Positions 36,273 to 47,452 of a DNA stretch of 64,000 bases are shown here, one piece after another (the stretch's first letter is position 1; each line of letters opens with the position of its first letter). This DNA comes from Haemonchus contortus (Eukaryota; Nematoda; Chromadorea; Rhabditida; Trichostrongylidae): contig LS997562.1 of the NCBI GenBank assembly GCA_000469685.2, positions 41,120,345 through 41,184,344 of the forward strand, read 5' to 3'. The notes under the pieces were generated by a model. It saw only the letters and a list, made by a program, of their open reading frames with translations, searched no databases and had not been told where the DNA came from. The translations under genes were made by a program, and so were the position numbers.

Positions 36273-39200
36273 ATGGGTGGACGGCAATCGTCCGTGGCCG
36301 AAGACAGGCCACGTTCCAATTCCGTCGACACAGCCAGTGCTCCTCAAGGTGGCCATGATGATCAGGCTAGAAATCCGAGCAGATCTGTGATGACAGCTGC
36401 CGAATTCTTGCAAGTAAGTTCAATTTCTTTTTCCAGTTGTAAGATTTCATATGGTTCCAACGAATTTGATGAGACCTGGAACAAAAGGACAATGTTGTTA
36501 CAGCCACGTCGTTCGTGTTTGCTATTAAAGCTGCCAACACTCAAATTTATTACCCAGTCTTATACTCAGCTTTTTACCCATCGTTTCTTGAAAGTCCAAT
36601 CAATACCACCCAGGTTGCCATCGTTCGCTCGCTGACTCATGCACACTAAAAGCTTCTTTATGCGTTTTAAGAGAATCGGCAAAATACGTTGAGTAGTTAA
36701 GCATTTATTGATTGCTTCGTGAAATGACGCATTCTGTTTTCTTTCTCTCAATCTTGTTTCCTTATGATTATATTACATGGAAACTATTCGTGATGCTGTC
36801 TTGTCTTGTACTATTTTGCCGCCTAGAATTTTGACAACTTGTTAGTATGTCTATATGGAAAATGGTTGGCAGGCAGCAGCTATTCTATTATAGCTCACTC
36901 AGCCAGGATTAGCCAGATAAAGATGTGCATGCTCGCCTTAATACGTTCGGAGCAGAGAGAAAAAGCATGAGAAGCTCTCACATATGTGAGGCTAGAGTGA
37001 GAAGAAGCCAAACAGTGTAGGAAAGATGAAAAAGGGCAAAACTAGTTTATTTGGGACCACACATATTCACATAGTATGCGACATTGACTGATCCCTCCAC
37101 CACTACTGGTTTTGGTTTCAAGAAGTTTTTTATGTGTCTGGTTCCTGTGTGACGATGAATATTTCACTTCAATATGCCTGTTTTCATTTAATAGGTTTGA
37201 ACTTATTCCTGTCATTTCTAGGAAACCTTCTGCAACTAGTTTTTTAAAAACACAGTGGCGGAATAGCCATGTGCAATAGATGATTGAATTACTCGACAGT
37301 TCTCTTCTACGCGTCTTCTTGAAGAAGTTTCCGGAAGTTCTTTTGAAGAAAAATTTCATCAGCTTCATTGTCCGATCATTGCGAGAAGTGTCTGTTGACC
37401 AATATCTAGGAGCATCGATCCTGAGAGGGGTAGGGCTGCGTTTAGCCGAGGTATTATTAATTGGGGGAGATACTCGAAAAATTTCAAATTCTTCTGCCCA
37501 AATGGCCTTCCTTCATTCGCTCACATTAACCTCGGTTGGAATGCGAAGAATTTGCCGGGGTTTGGTTGAGAGCTGCAATGGCTGGTGAGACCCTTTTCAT
37601 AGGGTAGTGATTCAGGAACCGAGTAACACGCATATGGAGAGGAAAAGATCTGTTCAAGAAAATGGAAAGTTAAGGCGTTATCAGGTCGAATTTACTTCCT
37701 CTTATTAGTGTCGTAGGAATTATTGTTGAGAATGACCAATATCAGTGGTCCAACAAACTAACGAGTTTTCGTATCCAATGGCTGGGGTTGCGTGAGGTCG
37801 AAGTTTTTCAATTTGCTATGCAAATGTTGACATGTAATTTTCGCCATCTTTCATAAATTAGTCATTCATTGAATCGATTGGCGTGATTGAAAGTCTTCGT
37901 ATTTTTAAGATTCTATTTCTGGATTATCTCTTTAGAAAATCATTCAGAACTAAACAAAACTAGTTTTCTCCCTGGTTTTTGAATGCAGTTAACCCGAAGT
38001 TTTGTTGACTCGACTCTGATTTGCGTATAAGATTAGTCAATTTCGAATTGTATTCAGTGGAGAGCAGTGGGAGCGGTATATTCAACGCTTACATGACAAA
38101 CACCTCAATTATCATCCATGAGCGCGTTCTGGTCCATTGCTTTGCCAGTAAATAACTTTTGACTAGGAATGAACTGAATGGTGTTCACTTTACATCAAGT
38201 TGGAGGCTATATGTTCGTGCAGTTCAGCAAGAAGTAAAAAATCGTGGGGATTTCGAAAGACAAACACCAAATGTTGCTCCCACGTCTTTGAACCATGACA
38301 CAAACCTTCATGGAGACCACTTCGAGCACACATAATGACATTTGTAGATCTGTGTTGTGATTTTGCGGTTGCTCTTAATTTATATGATAAAGCTGATGAT
38401 GGATAACTGATTTCTATGAAACCAAATAATCTTGAGAATGACTGCAGCTAACCTTAGTGCAAAGCAGCGTCTCTAATCATTGCACTTAGCGCTCTCGAAT
38501 GAATTGCAGCATTAAAAACGCTTATCGCAGTGTTCAAATATTGCTTTGCCGTACAGGTTTGTTATGGTTGAACCGCTTTATTGGTCAACGTTTCGACTGA
38601 ATCGTCGTCTTCAGGACCTGAAAATAGTTCGAAGCTCTTGATCCTGAGTCACAGATCAGGAGCTTCGAACTATTTTCAGGTCCTGAAGACGACGATTCAG
38701 TCGAAACGTTGACCAATAAAGCGGTTCAACCATAACAAACCTGTACGGCAAAGCAATATTTGAACATTATGTAAAATGCCCAGGTTTCAAGAAGACCGAA
38801 CATGGAAGTTGCTTATCGCAGTTTATGAGAGAACGGAATGCCAATAATTTTGAGGGCAACCTCGTTTTCTCCGGCGAGAGGGACGTATTACGCTACTTTC
38901 TACTTCATGTGATGACCCGAGTCTATGCACTATCCAAAATCCTTAACCACGAAATCTATCGAGCTCCTGCTTTTGATATGTTGGAAGTGGAACTCATTTT
39001 CTATATGTCCAGGAATCATTATTGTGTGTTATGAGCGATTTTTATAGACGATTCGAAATGCGCGTATAATTGGTTCTTCATCGGATTCCAATGGATCTGA
39101 AGATGATGCGGGTCCTTCTACGTTACATCAGCATCCAATGAGGTGATATTCTATTCAGTTGTCTCTTTCATAAAGTTCTTCGTCCGAAATTTTCATGATA

Positions 39201-40687
39201 TAGTGTGTGAGCAGAAAAAGGGTATGCTTTTCCAAAATTGTGGACTTTCTGAAGGAGTAGCATAAGATTATGACAATAAGAGAGACTTTAGGGGATTAAT
39301 CGGCTTTTCAGTTTATGTTTGTATTTGTTGATGTCGTGAAAAGTGTGGGCTTTATGAAGTTTGTACTCAGTGCTTCATTTGCTTCATTAACGGTTTCCCT
39401 TGGATGATGCGGGTCTAGCTACCTTAATTTAGTCGTAACCAGAATATTATGACGTAATGCAACTTGAGTGTACCCCATTTTCTCTGCTCTAAAAAGGCTC
39501 CCAGCTCAAAGTGAGAGCTTTTCTTGACTAAGCCTCTATATGGGAACCCAAATTAGCAAGCGAGTCTGCACAAGGAAATTGGTGAAGTGCAATTGAAATG
39601 GTAACTTGTTCTCTTGTTGCTATTTCCGAAACTCATTATCGATTAAGTTAAGTAAAGGATTTGCACGAAATTTGATCGCGGGTTTACATTTTTTCATTTG
39701 CTGACCTTCATTGCGATTTATCTTCATCAGTGCATAATTGGTTTCCCTTGATTTTCTATATGTTTCTTTTCCTAGGTTGCGTTCTCACGGTGGCCTAAGC
39801 CTCAATCATGCACGGACCGGGCGGTTGCGAGGTAACTTAAGCAGACGCTCGATGCCTGTTTTTATGATGGGTAGGGATTTTTGATCTTTGAAAGGAAACA
39901 GAATGGTTTATATATCATAAACCATTTGTCCACTTAACCAGATGAGTTTGTGGGTTTTCATGTTCTTTTGAGACAAAGGTATTCCATGAATGTGAGATCT
40001 TTCAGGCGCTGAAGATATGACTTGCCCTATTTGTCACAAAACTGTTCCCTCAGATGAGGCTGATGTGCATCTTGTTATGTGCCTTACTAGACCGAAAATT
40101 ACTTATAACGGTGTGTTCCCTTTTCATCTTTTCAGTTATTTTGTGTTACAGTACCCCAGTCGTTGCTTTTATCTTCATTGGAGAGTGGAAGTGTAGAGGA
40201 GAGTGGGGCCGTTGCTGATGTAAATGCCCTTGCTGTAAAAGGTTTGAGATGAAGTGTATGTAAGAAGTCACGAACATGCTGAGAAAAGCTTCAGCCCACT
40301 TCAACTGTGATGATATCTTTTCTTTGCGGTTTCTTTGTACTGGAGAAGAGACAAACATAAGCCTGTCATTGCAATCTATTTTAACAGTGACATTTTCTAT
40401 TTCTTTTTTTATGATACTCGAAATGATTCAGATGATGTTCTTACCGAGGATAAGGGCGAATGTTCAATTTGCCTTGAAGAAATGCTTACCGGAGCAGTGA
40501 TCGCTCGCTTGCCTTGCCTTTGCATATATCATAAACAGTAAGGGTTTTTACGAAATTCGGTCACGTCCTGAACAGCCGTATTATTTACGTCACTGAACGT
40601 GATGGATCTGATGTTTGCTTTTTCAGATGCATCGATGAATGGTTCAAAAGAAAGAATTGTTGCCCGGAACATCCTGGCGATGATTGA
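36273..40687 (+). CDS. ZNRF1/ZNRF2-type membrane-linked RING E3 ubiquitin ligase
   Basis: Six exons: 36273-36413, 39048-39142, 39776-39870, 40006-40110, 40432-40537, 40627-40687; 200 aa, all in phase. The protein starts MGGRQSS, a fit for N-myristoylation as in ZNRF1/2 (MGGKQS in mammals). The middle is low-complexity, then SMPVFMMG. A zinc-finger segment (MTCPICHKTVPSDEADVHLV) leads into YNDDVLTEDKGECSICLEEM. The RING ends with CLCIYHKQCIDEWF and CCPEH. Spacing and words are those of ZNRF, which is found on endosomal, lysosomal and plasma membranes. Mammalian ZNRF is 227-242 aa, so this is slightly short in the low-complexity part. Intron 1 (2.6 kb) contains a large palindrome. The second-exon acceptor is a weak tttatag. 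Confidence 0.93.
38531..38766. repeat. Foldback palindrome, 112-bp arms, 12-base loop
   Basis: The left arm (38531-38642) and right arm (38655-38766) are reverse complements with a single mismatch I could find. The 12-base spacer is cctgagtcacag. Both outer sides carry the 12-mer gcttatcgcagt (about 38520 and 38810), a possible target duplication. It lies in intron 1 of the ZNRF gene and would fold into a long double-stranded hairpin in the transcript. Confidence 0.93.
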
Positions 40688-41365
40688 ATTATTATTTTGT
40701 CCAATATGAGGTATTTCATGAGCGCGCCGAACGCTTTTCCTACATGTATTGTTCAGCAAGTGTTCAGATGCTCCTCTCTGTATCAACTATCAAGATGCGC
40801 CTTTTTATATTCTCTATATTCTCAGTCGTGTTCGTTCATACACTGAAATATACGATAATGGCTCGGCTCTACCTAATTGTATGATATATAAGCTTTGCTG
40901 CCTGTTTCATTATATTACTTTTAAAATCCTTCTTTGTGATATTCCAGATATCAGAATCGACTGAACGCCTCTGTACGAAATCGTGTGCGATTATAGGTTT
41001 AAGTTTATGTGATGGGTATCTTTAGCTGTCTTCCCTGATATTCCATTCAGTCATTCATTGTACGATTATGTTTAAAAAACACCTGTTCAATTCGAGATAT
41101 TAATGAGACTGGTTCATGCTATTAGTTCCCAACTAATCACGCAACACATCATTTCATAGTGATCGCAGGGTTAGCAACTACTTTATTTTTACATTCAAAT
41201 GTGGTCTTAACTATCCCGAGTGATTGTACATTAATTTGAAAACTTTATGAATATATTCTTCTTGCTTCATATATACCCGAGTGTGATTCACGGAACAACT
41301 ATGCAAACTGAGAATTCGAGCAAATCGATATGAATAAATACTGATTAAACAACGTTCGGTAGAAC

Positions 41366-43793
41366 CTATTGATTTTTCTTATCACAGACGTCATCCTTGT
41401 CCTTTATGTTGAGATCGACAATTTTGGAAAGAAGTGCGGCTGCATTGTCTGCACGTTTTGCTGGGTCGAGCAGTTTCATATTGGCATCACGGGTCTGCAA
41501 CACGGAACCTTTTCCGTAGTGTGTTAAAAAATGTTACCCGAGCTACTTATTCACAAGGGCGTTGCAGTGAAAATGATCGTTCGGCAAGGCATAATATTGA
41601 GACAGAGAGAAAACCACGGAAAGGTAATGCACACACGATCATATTAAGAGCGAGGTTTTCAATAAATTTGTGATCATCAGTTTAGCACTAAGCGATGGAC
41701 TTGAATCGATACATGAAAGGCATGGCATTACCAATCATGGCCTGACAATGTTTCAAGGTGGAGCTAGTAAGACAGGGTAAAACTCAAAAATGCAAATGAA
41801 GGACGGCAAAGAAGAAGCTAAGTCTTTGAAGTTGCTTTTTCATCCCCTCAGATTTGTTTTGACCACCACTAGCACGTGATAGGAAAAACGAAAAAAGCTA
41901 AGTTGATTGAACTTACATCTTTTATAGCCTGGAAGAAATTGAAATCCGTAGACACCGGAGCATCAGGAATACCCTTGGCCTGGAGAAAAAACAGAATCAA
42001 GGATCTTATCATGGATAGCAAAAAAATCAACAACCCACCTTGTTCTCTAGTAACCCTGAAAACCATTGATCAGGTTCCCTCTCGTTTTTTACAATAGTCA
42101 CATCAACAGAGACAGTTGCTTCACATTCTTTTGAGACTGACGAAGGAGATGTAGTTTCAGGTGCTTGCGGTGGGATACCGCACGAACTGAATGCTTGCCA
42201 TATAGCCTCTAAAACGGTATTCCATCGACGGCACCCATGAATCTACTCATTTATAAAATGAGGCAGAGTTCAGAGGGTTCTGGCAACAAGGTGCTTGAAG
42301 AGCAAGCCTGAGTGTTTGAATATCACACACTGAGGACCCGAAACCCGATCCTCAGGCAAAAGATTGAGCGCAAGGACGAGTGAAAGGCTCTGGGAAGAGA
42401 CTTCAACCTAAGAAAAAGCAAAATTTTATTTGAGATGAACTTCAAGTTGACCTTTATCTTCGTCATCCGGTTCCAAATCTGAATCCTCACTGCTTTCGCT
42501 CATGGCCTCGATAATCGCCAGCAATCGGTCCAGTCCTTGTTTGCCCGTAATCTGAATTTGAACAATAAGGATAAGTTATTGCAATCAATCACTTTTGTGC
42601 TACAGCTGTTCGTCACAGCACACAGACGCACAAGGGCTCGAAGTTTGATCAGATTCTTCACCTTTATCTACATCTCATTTCTTTCACGGTGGCAACACTT
42701 GTTGAAATAAAGCTAACAGACTGCCCAACAAACCTTTTTGAAATTGTCTTTTTTCAGCTGCCAGGCAACGTTTTCGATGACTTCAAGTACTCTAGCGATG
42801 CCACACTTTTCGTTCAAGGATTTAGCTTCTTCTCGCTGACTCTGTAACACGAAAATGTCTAGGTTTTCTTGAACAGATTTGAAGTTAAATGGGTCAAGCA
42901 ATACCGCATCAGGATTCAGTATGACGAGCTCAAATCGGAAGCTGTGAGCCCATGACTGTGCAAAATTCAAATTATCGTGCATGCTATGATCAACCACCAA
43001 AACCTAGAAAGGAACAGAAAATGAAAAATGAAAAATTCTACAGCAATAGTTCCAAAGCCTTACGTGAGAATCGCAGTCGACTTTTTTCACGACATTTTCC
43101 ATGATCTCTAGCTCGTTCTTTGTGCCAAGTCTGAACGACAATGACATTGTTCTGTATAACGAATTCATTCTGTCACTTTTATGGCAATGATGACTGGATA
43201 ACAGGACTCGTTGTCAGACGACATAGAAGCATGCACAGGTAAAAGCAGATGCGGTCCGTTTGGTGCCCGAGTACACAGTACTCCCTGGTACCCTCTACTT
43301 AGAAAAAAGATCAAACAGATCTTGGAACGTCTACTGCAGGGCAGCCAAACAAGCATAGTTTCAAACTAAAGGAACATAACAGCGAAAAGCACTCACTTGA
43401 GAATTATGGCCCCGATCATGAGATCAGGTTCTTGTTTATGCGTCTTAAAAAGTTCAGCACCATTACGGAAATGGCGAACGCCTACATGTGCTTGATAGTA
43501 TTTGGTATCCAAATGAAAAACGGATGTGGTGCTATCATTACCCACAGCATCCACCAGTCGATTTGTCAACTGAAAAGCCTGTCTTCTGTACTGCCCTACA
43601 TCAGCAATGTATCGACCAGAAAAGTTGCCCTGAGGGCTCCTCTGTTAAGCAGAAAGAAAAGATAGTACAAAAGGGCTCGTTATAACTTTCTTGAATGACT
43701 CACAGTAAGAAATTGATCACCAACTACGGCGACAATTTGCCGATGTGCTGCAGACATATCACCCTCGCTTGTTTGCTCGAAAGACTTCATCAT
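41366..43793 (-). CDS. AAGAB: AAGAB/p34-like alpha- and gamma-adaptin-binding protein
   Basis: Eight exons: 43704-43793, 43397-43641, 43064-43130, 42734-43003, 42452-42551, 42039-42208, 41917-41979, 41366-41494; 377 aa, in phase throughout. p34 is a cytosolic chaperone that helps assemble AP-1 and AP-2 clathrin adaptors. The N-terminal half fits its Rab-like fold: IVAVVGDQFLT, LVDAVGND and HLDTKYYQAHVGV (human has a DNKYYSADINL segment), then HSFRFELVILNP where human p34 has KHGFELVELSP. The C-terminal helical part holds DFNFFQAIKD and PAKRADNAAALLSKIVDL. An acidic Ser-rich linker (SESSEDSDLEPDDED) lies between. Identification rests on scattered matches, so it is less sure than its neighbours. 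The ATG lies 10 bases behind a strong TTTTTTTCAG, suggesting trans-splicing. Confidence 0.72.
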
Positions 43794-45325
43794 CTTTGCT
43801 TAATCTGAAAAAAAATCCTTCCAAGTGAGCTTTATCCTACAAGTATACCCACAACGAAAACCACATTTGTATGCGGGAAATGGCTGCGTGGATGTTTACG
43901 CACACATGTGGCTGAATTCGCTCCAGATATACAAGACCTAATCGAAAACCATTAGACGATCAATACAGCATTCGAACAGGGAAAACAGCCGTGATGACTA
44001 GTGTTCGGAGCGATGCTACCAATAAACTTCAGGCATTAAGAAGTCAATAGTAATGTTTGGCCAACCAAGCCTTCCATCCATCCGGGATCGAATAATTGGC
44101 ACCATACTCTCTGGGAGGATAACCGCAAGTCATAACATATAGGCTACACATGCATTCAAAACGCTTCTATGATGACGAATGGAAGCTGTGTGTGTTAAAG
44201 CTTCTCAACAAGATTGAAAAACCCCAAAAGACTTTATCCTATACCCTTTGAATTTATGCATTCGTTTCGCTGGAGGAATCGACTCGTGGGCTACGAACAT
44301 AAATTATGAGCGGCCATTACCTTTCGCAGAAACGATAGGAAAGCATCACGAATGTGTTCAACATAAAAGGGAGACGAAGTGACTCATCAGCGATCAATTC
44401 TCCTTTAGAATCACTTAGGTATTTTAGTGTGGAAAAGTTCTGTACCGTAATGAAAGGAGTATCAGGTCAGCTTATGTATCTATATTTTCAGTTCCCCGAA
44501 CGAATCTGGCCAATTTACTGTTAAAAGGATATGAGAAGGCTGGGAAAAAGGCTTCTGAGCGATTCAATCTCCACACTGCAGGGATCACAACCGATTCCTT
44601 TCGCAGTGCACTAACTTGATAACGAATTAGAAAATGAAATTGCGCCGATCCTTACTTCGGAGAACACGAAACGAAAGGATTAGCGAGTAAAATAACATCT
44701 TTAATTCTTGTTTGCACAGTAAAAGAGTTCGCAGAGTTCCATGTTTATGGAATTCAGTAAGTACTCTGATAAAGGACTGCACTGATCGAGGAGAATACTA
44801 ATCACGTGTCATACCCAACAAGCACGTTCTTTCTACATTGCCAACATTCCCAAAACAAAAAGGGACCTTATGTAGAAGCTGTTCCTGCCAGGGAACAAAC
44901 AACTCAGCCCTCACAAAACTGATATGAACCTACGAGCCAACAATGAGGATCTGAGAATCTGGTCCCACAAGCATTAAGCAAAGATTGCATTAATTGAAAA
45001 ATAAGACGCGTTTCCCGTTGTCGTCGTATTCCTGGTAACAATTTTATGTGACAAAACGTCTATCTCCAATCCATCATTTCCATCAGGGTTATTTTACTGC
45101 TGCAATTAAACAACGACATAGGAAACCGCTTCGTGTGAATAGCAGAAAGCAAATGCATGCAAATGCTTTTGGTCGATGAAAAATATGACGCTGAATAATC
45201 TTGGAAACGATTATATCCCAAAGGCGAAGGGAAATCTGTGCAATAAGCTGTGAATAGAAAACACATCGTGCAATAGATTTTCAACATCTGAACAATTTAT
45301 TCATAAAAGAAAACAACAACAATGT
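43794..45325. other. Spacer between AAGAB-like and rpl-1 genes
   Basis: About 1.5 kb without a supportable exon. At its right end, just below the rpl-1 stop, the plus-strand tttatt near 45297 gives AATAAA on the minus strand, the likely rpl-1 polyadenylation signal. Confidence 0.55.
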
Positions 45326-46526
45326 TTAATAGAGACGTTGAGCCTTGCCCATGGTGGATTTGATGTTCAACGAGCGGACGTTCTGCCAGTTTTTCTTCAA
45401 CAAAGACACAAGGAAGTTGATTGACAGAGAAATGTTAGATACAAGCTCCTCTTGAGTCATTTCAACATGTCCCACTGCCACAGAAAGGCAAAGTACCTGC
45501 AAATAATCACTTTCACTAACGATCTATAAGGTGCATCTTGGGTGAACCGTACCTTTTTCATCTGGAATTTGACAGTTGCCTTGATTTCCTCAACCTTTTG
45601 TGAGAGTGGCTCTCCGTGAGAAACAACAGAAGGGAATTTGCCAGCTTTGTTGAGACCAGGTCCAATGATACGAGGAATCTGCTTGATAAGAGACTCAGAA
45701 GCAAGGAATGCATCGTAACTTTTAGCGAGTTTCTTGATCAGCTTCTTGTTCTTGTTCAATTTCTTAAGGTCATCAGCGCTCATGCATGGAATTCCGTTCG
45801 CATTAGCTTCATCCAAATGATGCTGATCTCCGAAGACGCAGACTTTCATGGCCGGTCGAGGGACACTCTTCAGCCTGAACAAAGTACCGTATACAATATT
45901 CTATAGTTTGAAAGCAATTATTGTTCCTGTATTTGTTTAATTCTAAAAGAAACAGGGATGAGCGTGGGTGACATCGTTTAGGCATTAATTAGATGGAATT
46001 AGGGTAATCCACCAAAATCATGACAACTGAACCACCACGCTAACAGCCTGAAGCTTTACATGCCAAGTGCTGGTACTCGTTTCTACCCGATTGGAGAACA
46101 GAAAAACAAACGACAGGAAGCCTTCGATCGCACTTCTCAACTTCATTACTAGCAATCTAGTTGCCAAACCCCTGTCATTTCCATCTAACCTGAGGCTATC
46201 AGGGGATTGAATAGTTCCAAAGAATTAGAGCATTACGAAGACAACGCTTACCAAGCGCTATTGTTTCATACTTTGGTCGGCAATGATGCCTCCCCAATTT
46301 TTAAGACCCTGGGTGAGGGTCCGCCATTTTACAATGGCTCCCTGTAAACTACAGGTAGGAGTCGATACCTGACGGCGCCGCTGAAACGCTTGTCCTTTTG
46401 GGGATCGTAGTTCTTGAGGCCGATTTGGAGTTCTACTGTTTCACGAAACTTCCTCTTCTTCTCTTGAGCTCCTTTGAGGACATCGGCTACAGCCTCATTG
46501 AGAGCATCACGGGAAACCTTCGACAT
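45326..46526 (-). CDS. rpl-1: 60S ribosomal protein uL1 (RPL10A / RPL-1)
   Basis: Three exons, 46369-46526, 45553-45874 and 45326-45496, give 216 aa, the family's normal length. uL1 forms the L1 stalk of the large subunit, which handles deacylated tRNA at the E site. The start is [64 protein letters not shown] and [11 protein letters not shown] follow. No key motif is missing. The ATG is 8 bases behind a ttttcag acceptor, so the mRNA is probably SL-trans-spliced. It is divergent from the SPATS2-like gene, with 0.9 kb between starts. Confidence 0.98.
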
Positions 46527-47452
46527 TGTTACCCCTGAAAACGAAGGTGTGAGCAATTAAAGGGAAGCGGTCAAAAAAAAAAAGGCGAATAAGGGAAAGG
46601 TGGGTACCTAGGAAATGAGAAAAACTAATTTGTATCAAGTTACAAACAAAGCTAGCAAAGACATTCAGAAAATTGATGAAGCCGTCTTACAGTTCTACTC
46701 GTTGACGTGTTGAATTTCTAGGTTGGAACGGAACTATGCCTTACGAGCAAGATGTAGAAGAACTACAATCATCATGATTAAGGTAGGAAATGAAAGAAAA
46801 TCCTATCCATGAACAGCCCCAATCTAATTCCCCGAGCATAAAGCGAAATAACACTGACATAAAGCAAGGAAAGCATTTTAAATGAGCGAACGAATGCCCC
46901 AAATACTGGGATGACCCGTTTCCTGGATACGGTGCGCCACCGAAAACAATCGCTGTGGGACCATACGAGCGGTATTTTCGTTTTACGATGAATTCGCTGG
47001 ATGGCAGTATTTTGACGTGGCTCTACTGAAGAGAATGTGAGATTATGGTGAAAGAGATGTGAATTACCCGGAAATTACGTAAATTTACCAAAACTAAACA
47101 CTTGGCAACGATTTTTCCGGCTACCGTAACCAATGCATGTCGGCCGCAATGCGGCCGCGTCGCGTGCCAACTTCGCATCTATCAAGATTAGTGGCGCCGA
47201 ACCGTATCATTGGGCGATGCTCTCCTTCTTCGGCTATGCTTTGATTTCATCCTGTTCTCTGAAGAAGCAGCAAATCCTTCAAGTTTTTTCGATCTGTCCC
47301 TAATTGTGTTTACGTATCATCCTTCATTAGCTTTTCTTTCCGAAATGCAGATACACTTCGATCCGCACCATACACTCGAACTTTTCTCGTTTCTCGTTTT
47401 CTTGATTTCTTGTTTGATGAAGCAGCATTTTTTTTTTTCTTAGTTCAGGATC
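46527..47452. promoter_or_regulatory. Divergent upstream region of rpl-1 and the SPATS2-like gene
   Basis: About 0.9 kb between two start codons that point away from each other. It must hold both promoters if neither gene has distant 5' exons. It includes the trans-splice acceptors near each ATG and a GC-rich patch around 47140-47165. No core promoter element could be named. Confidence 0.45.
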
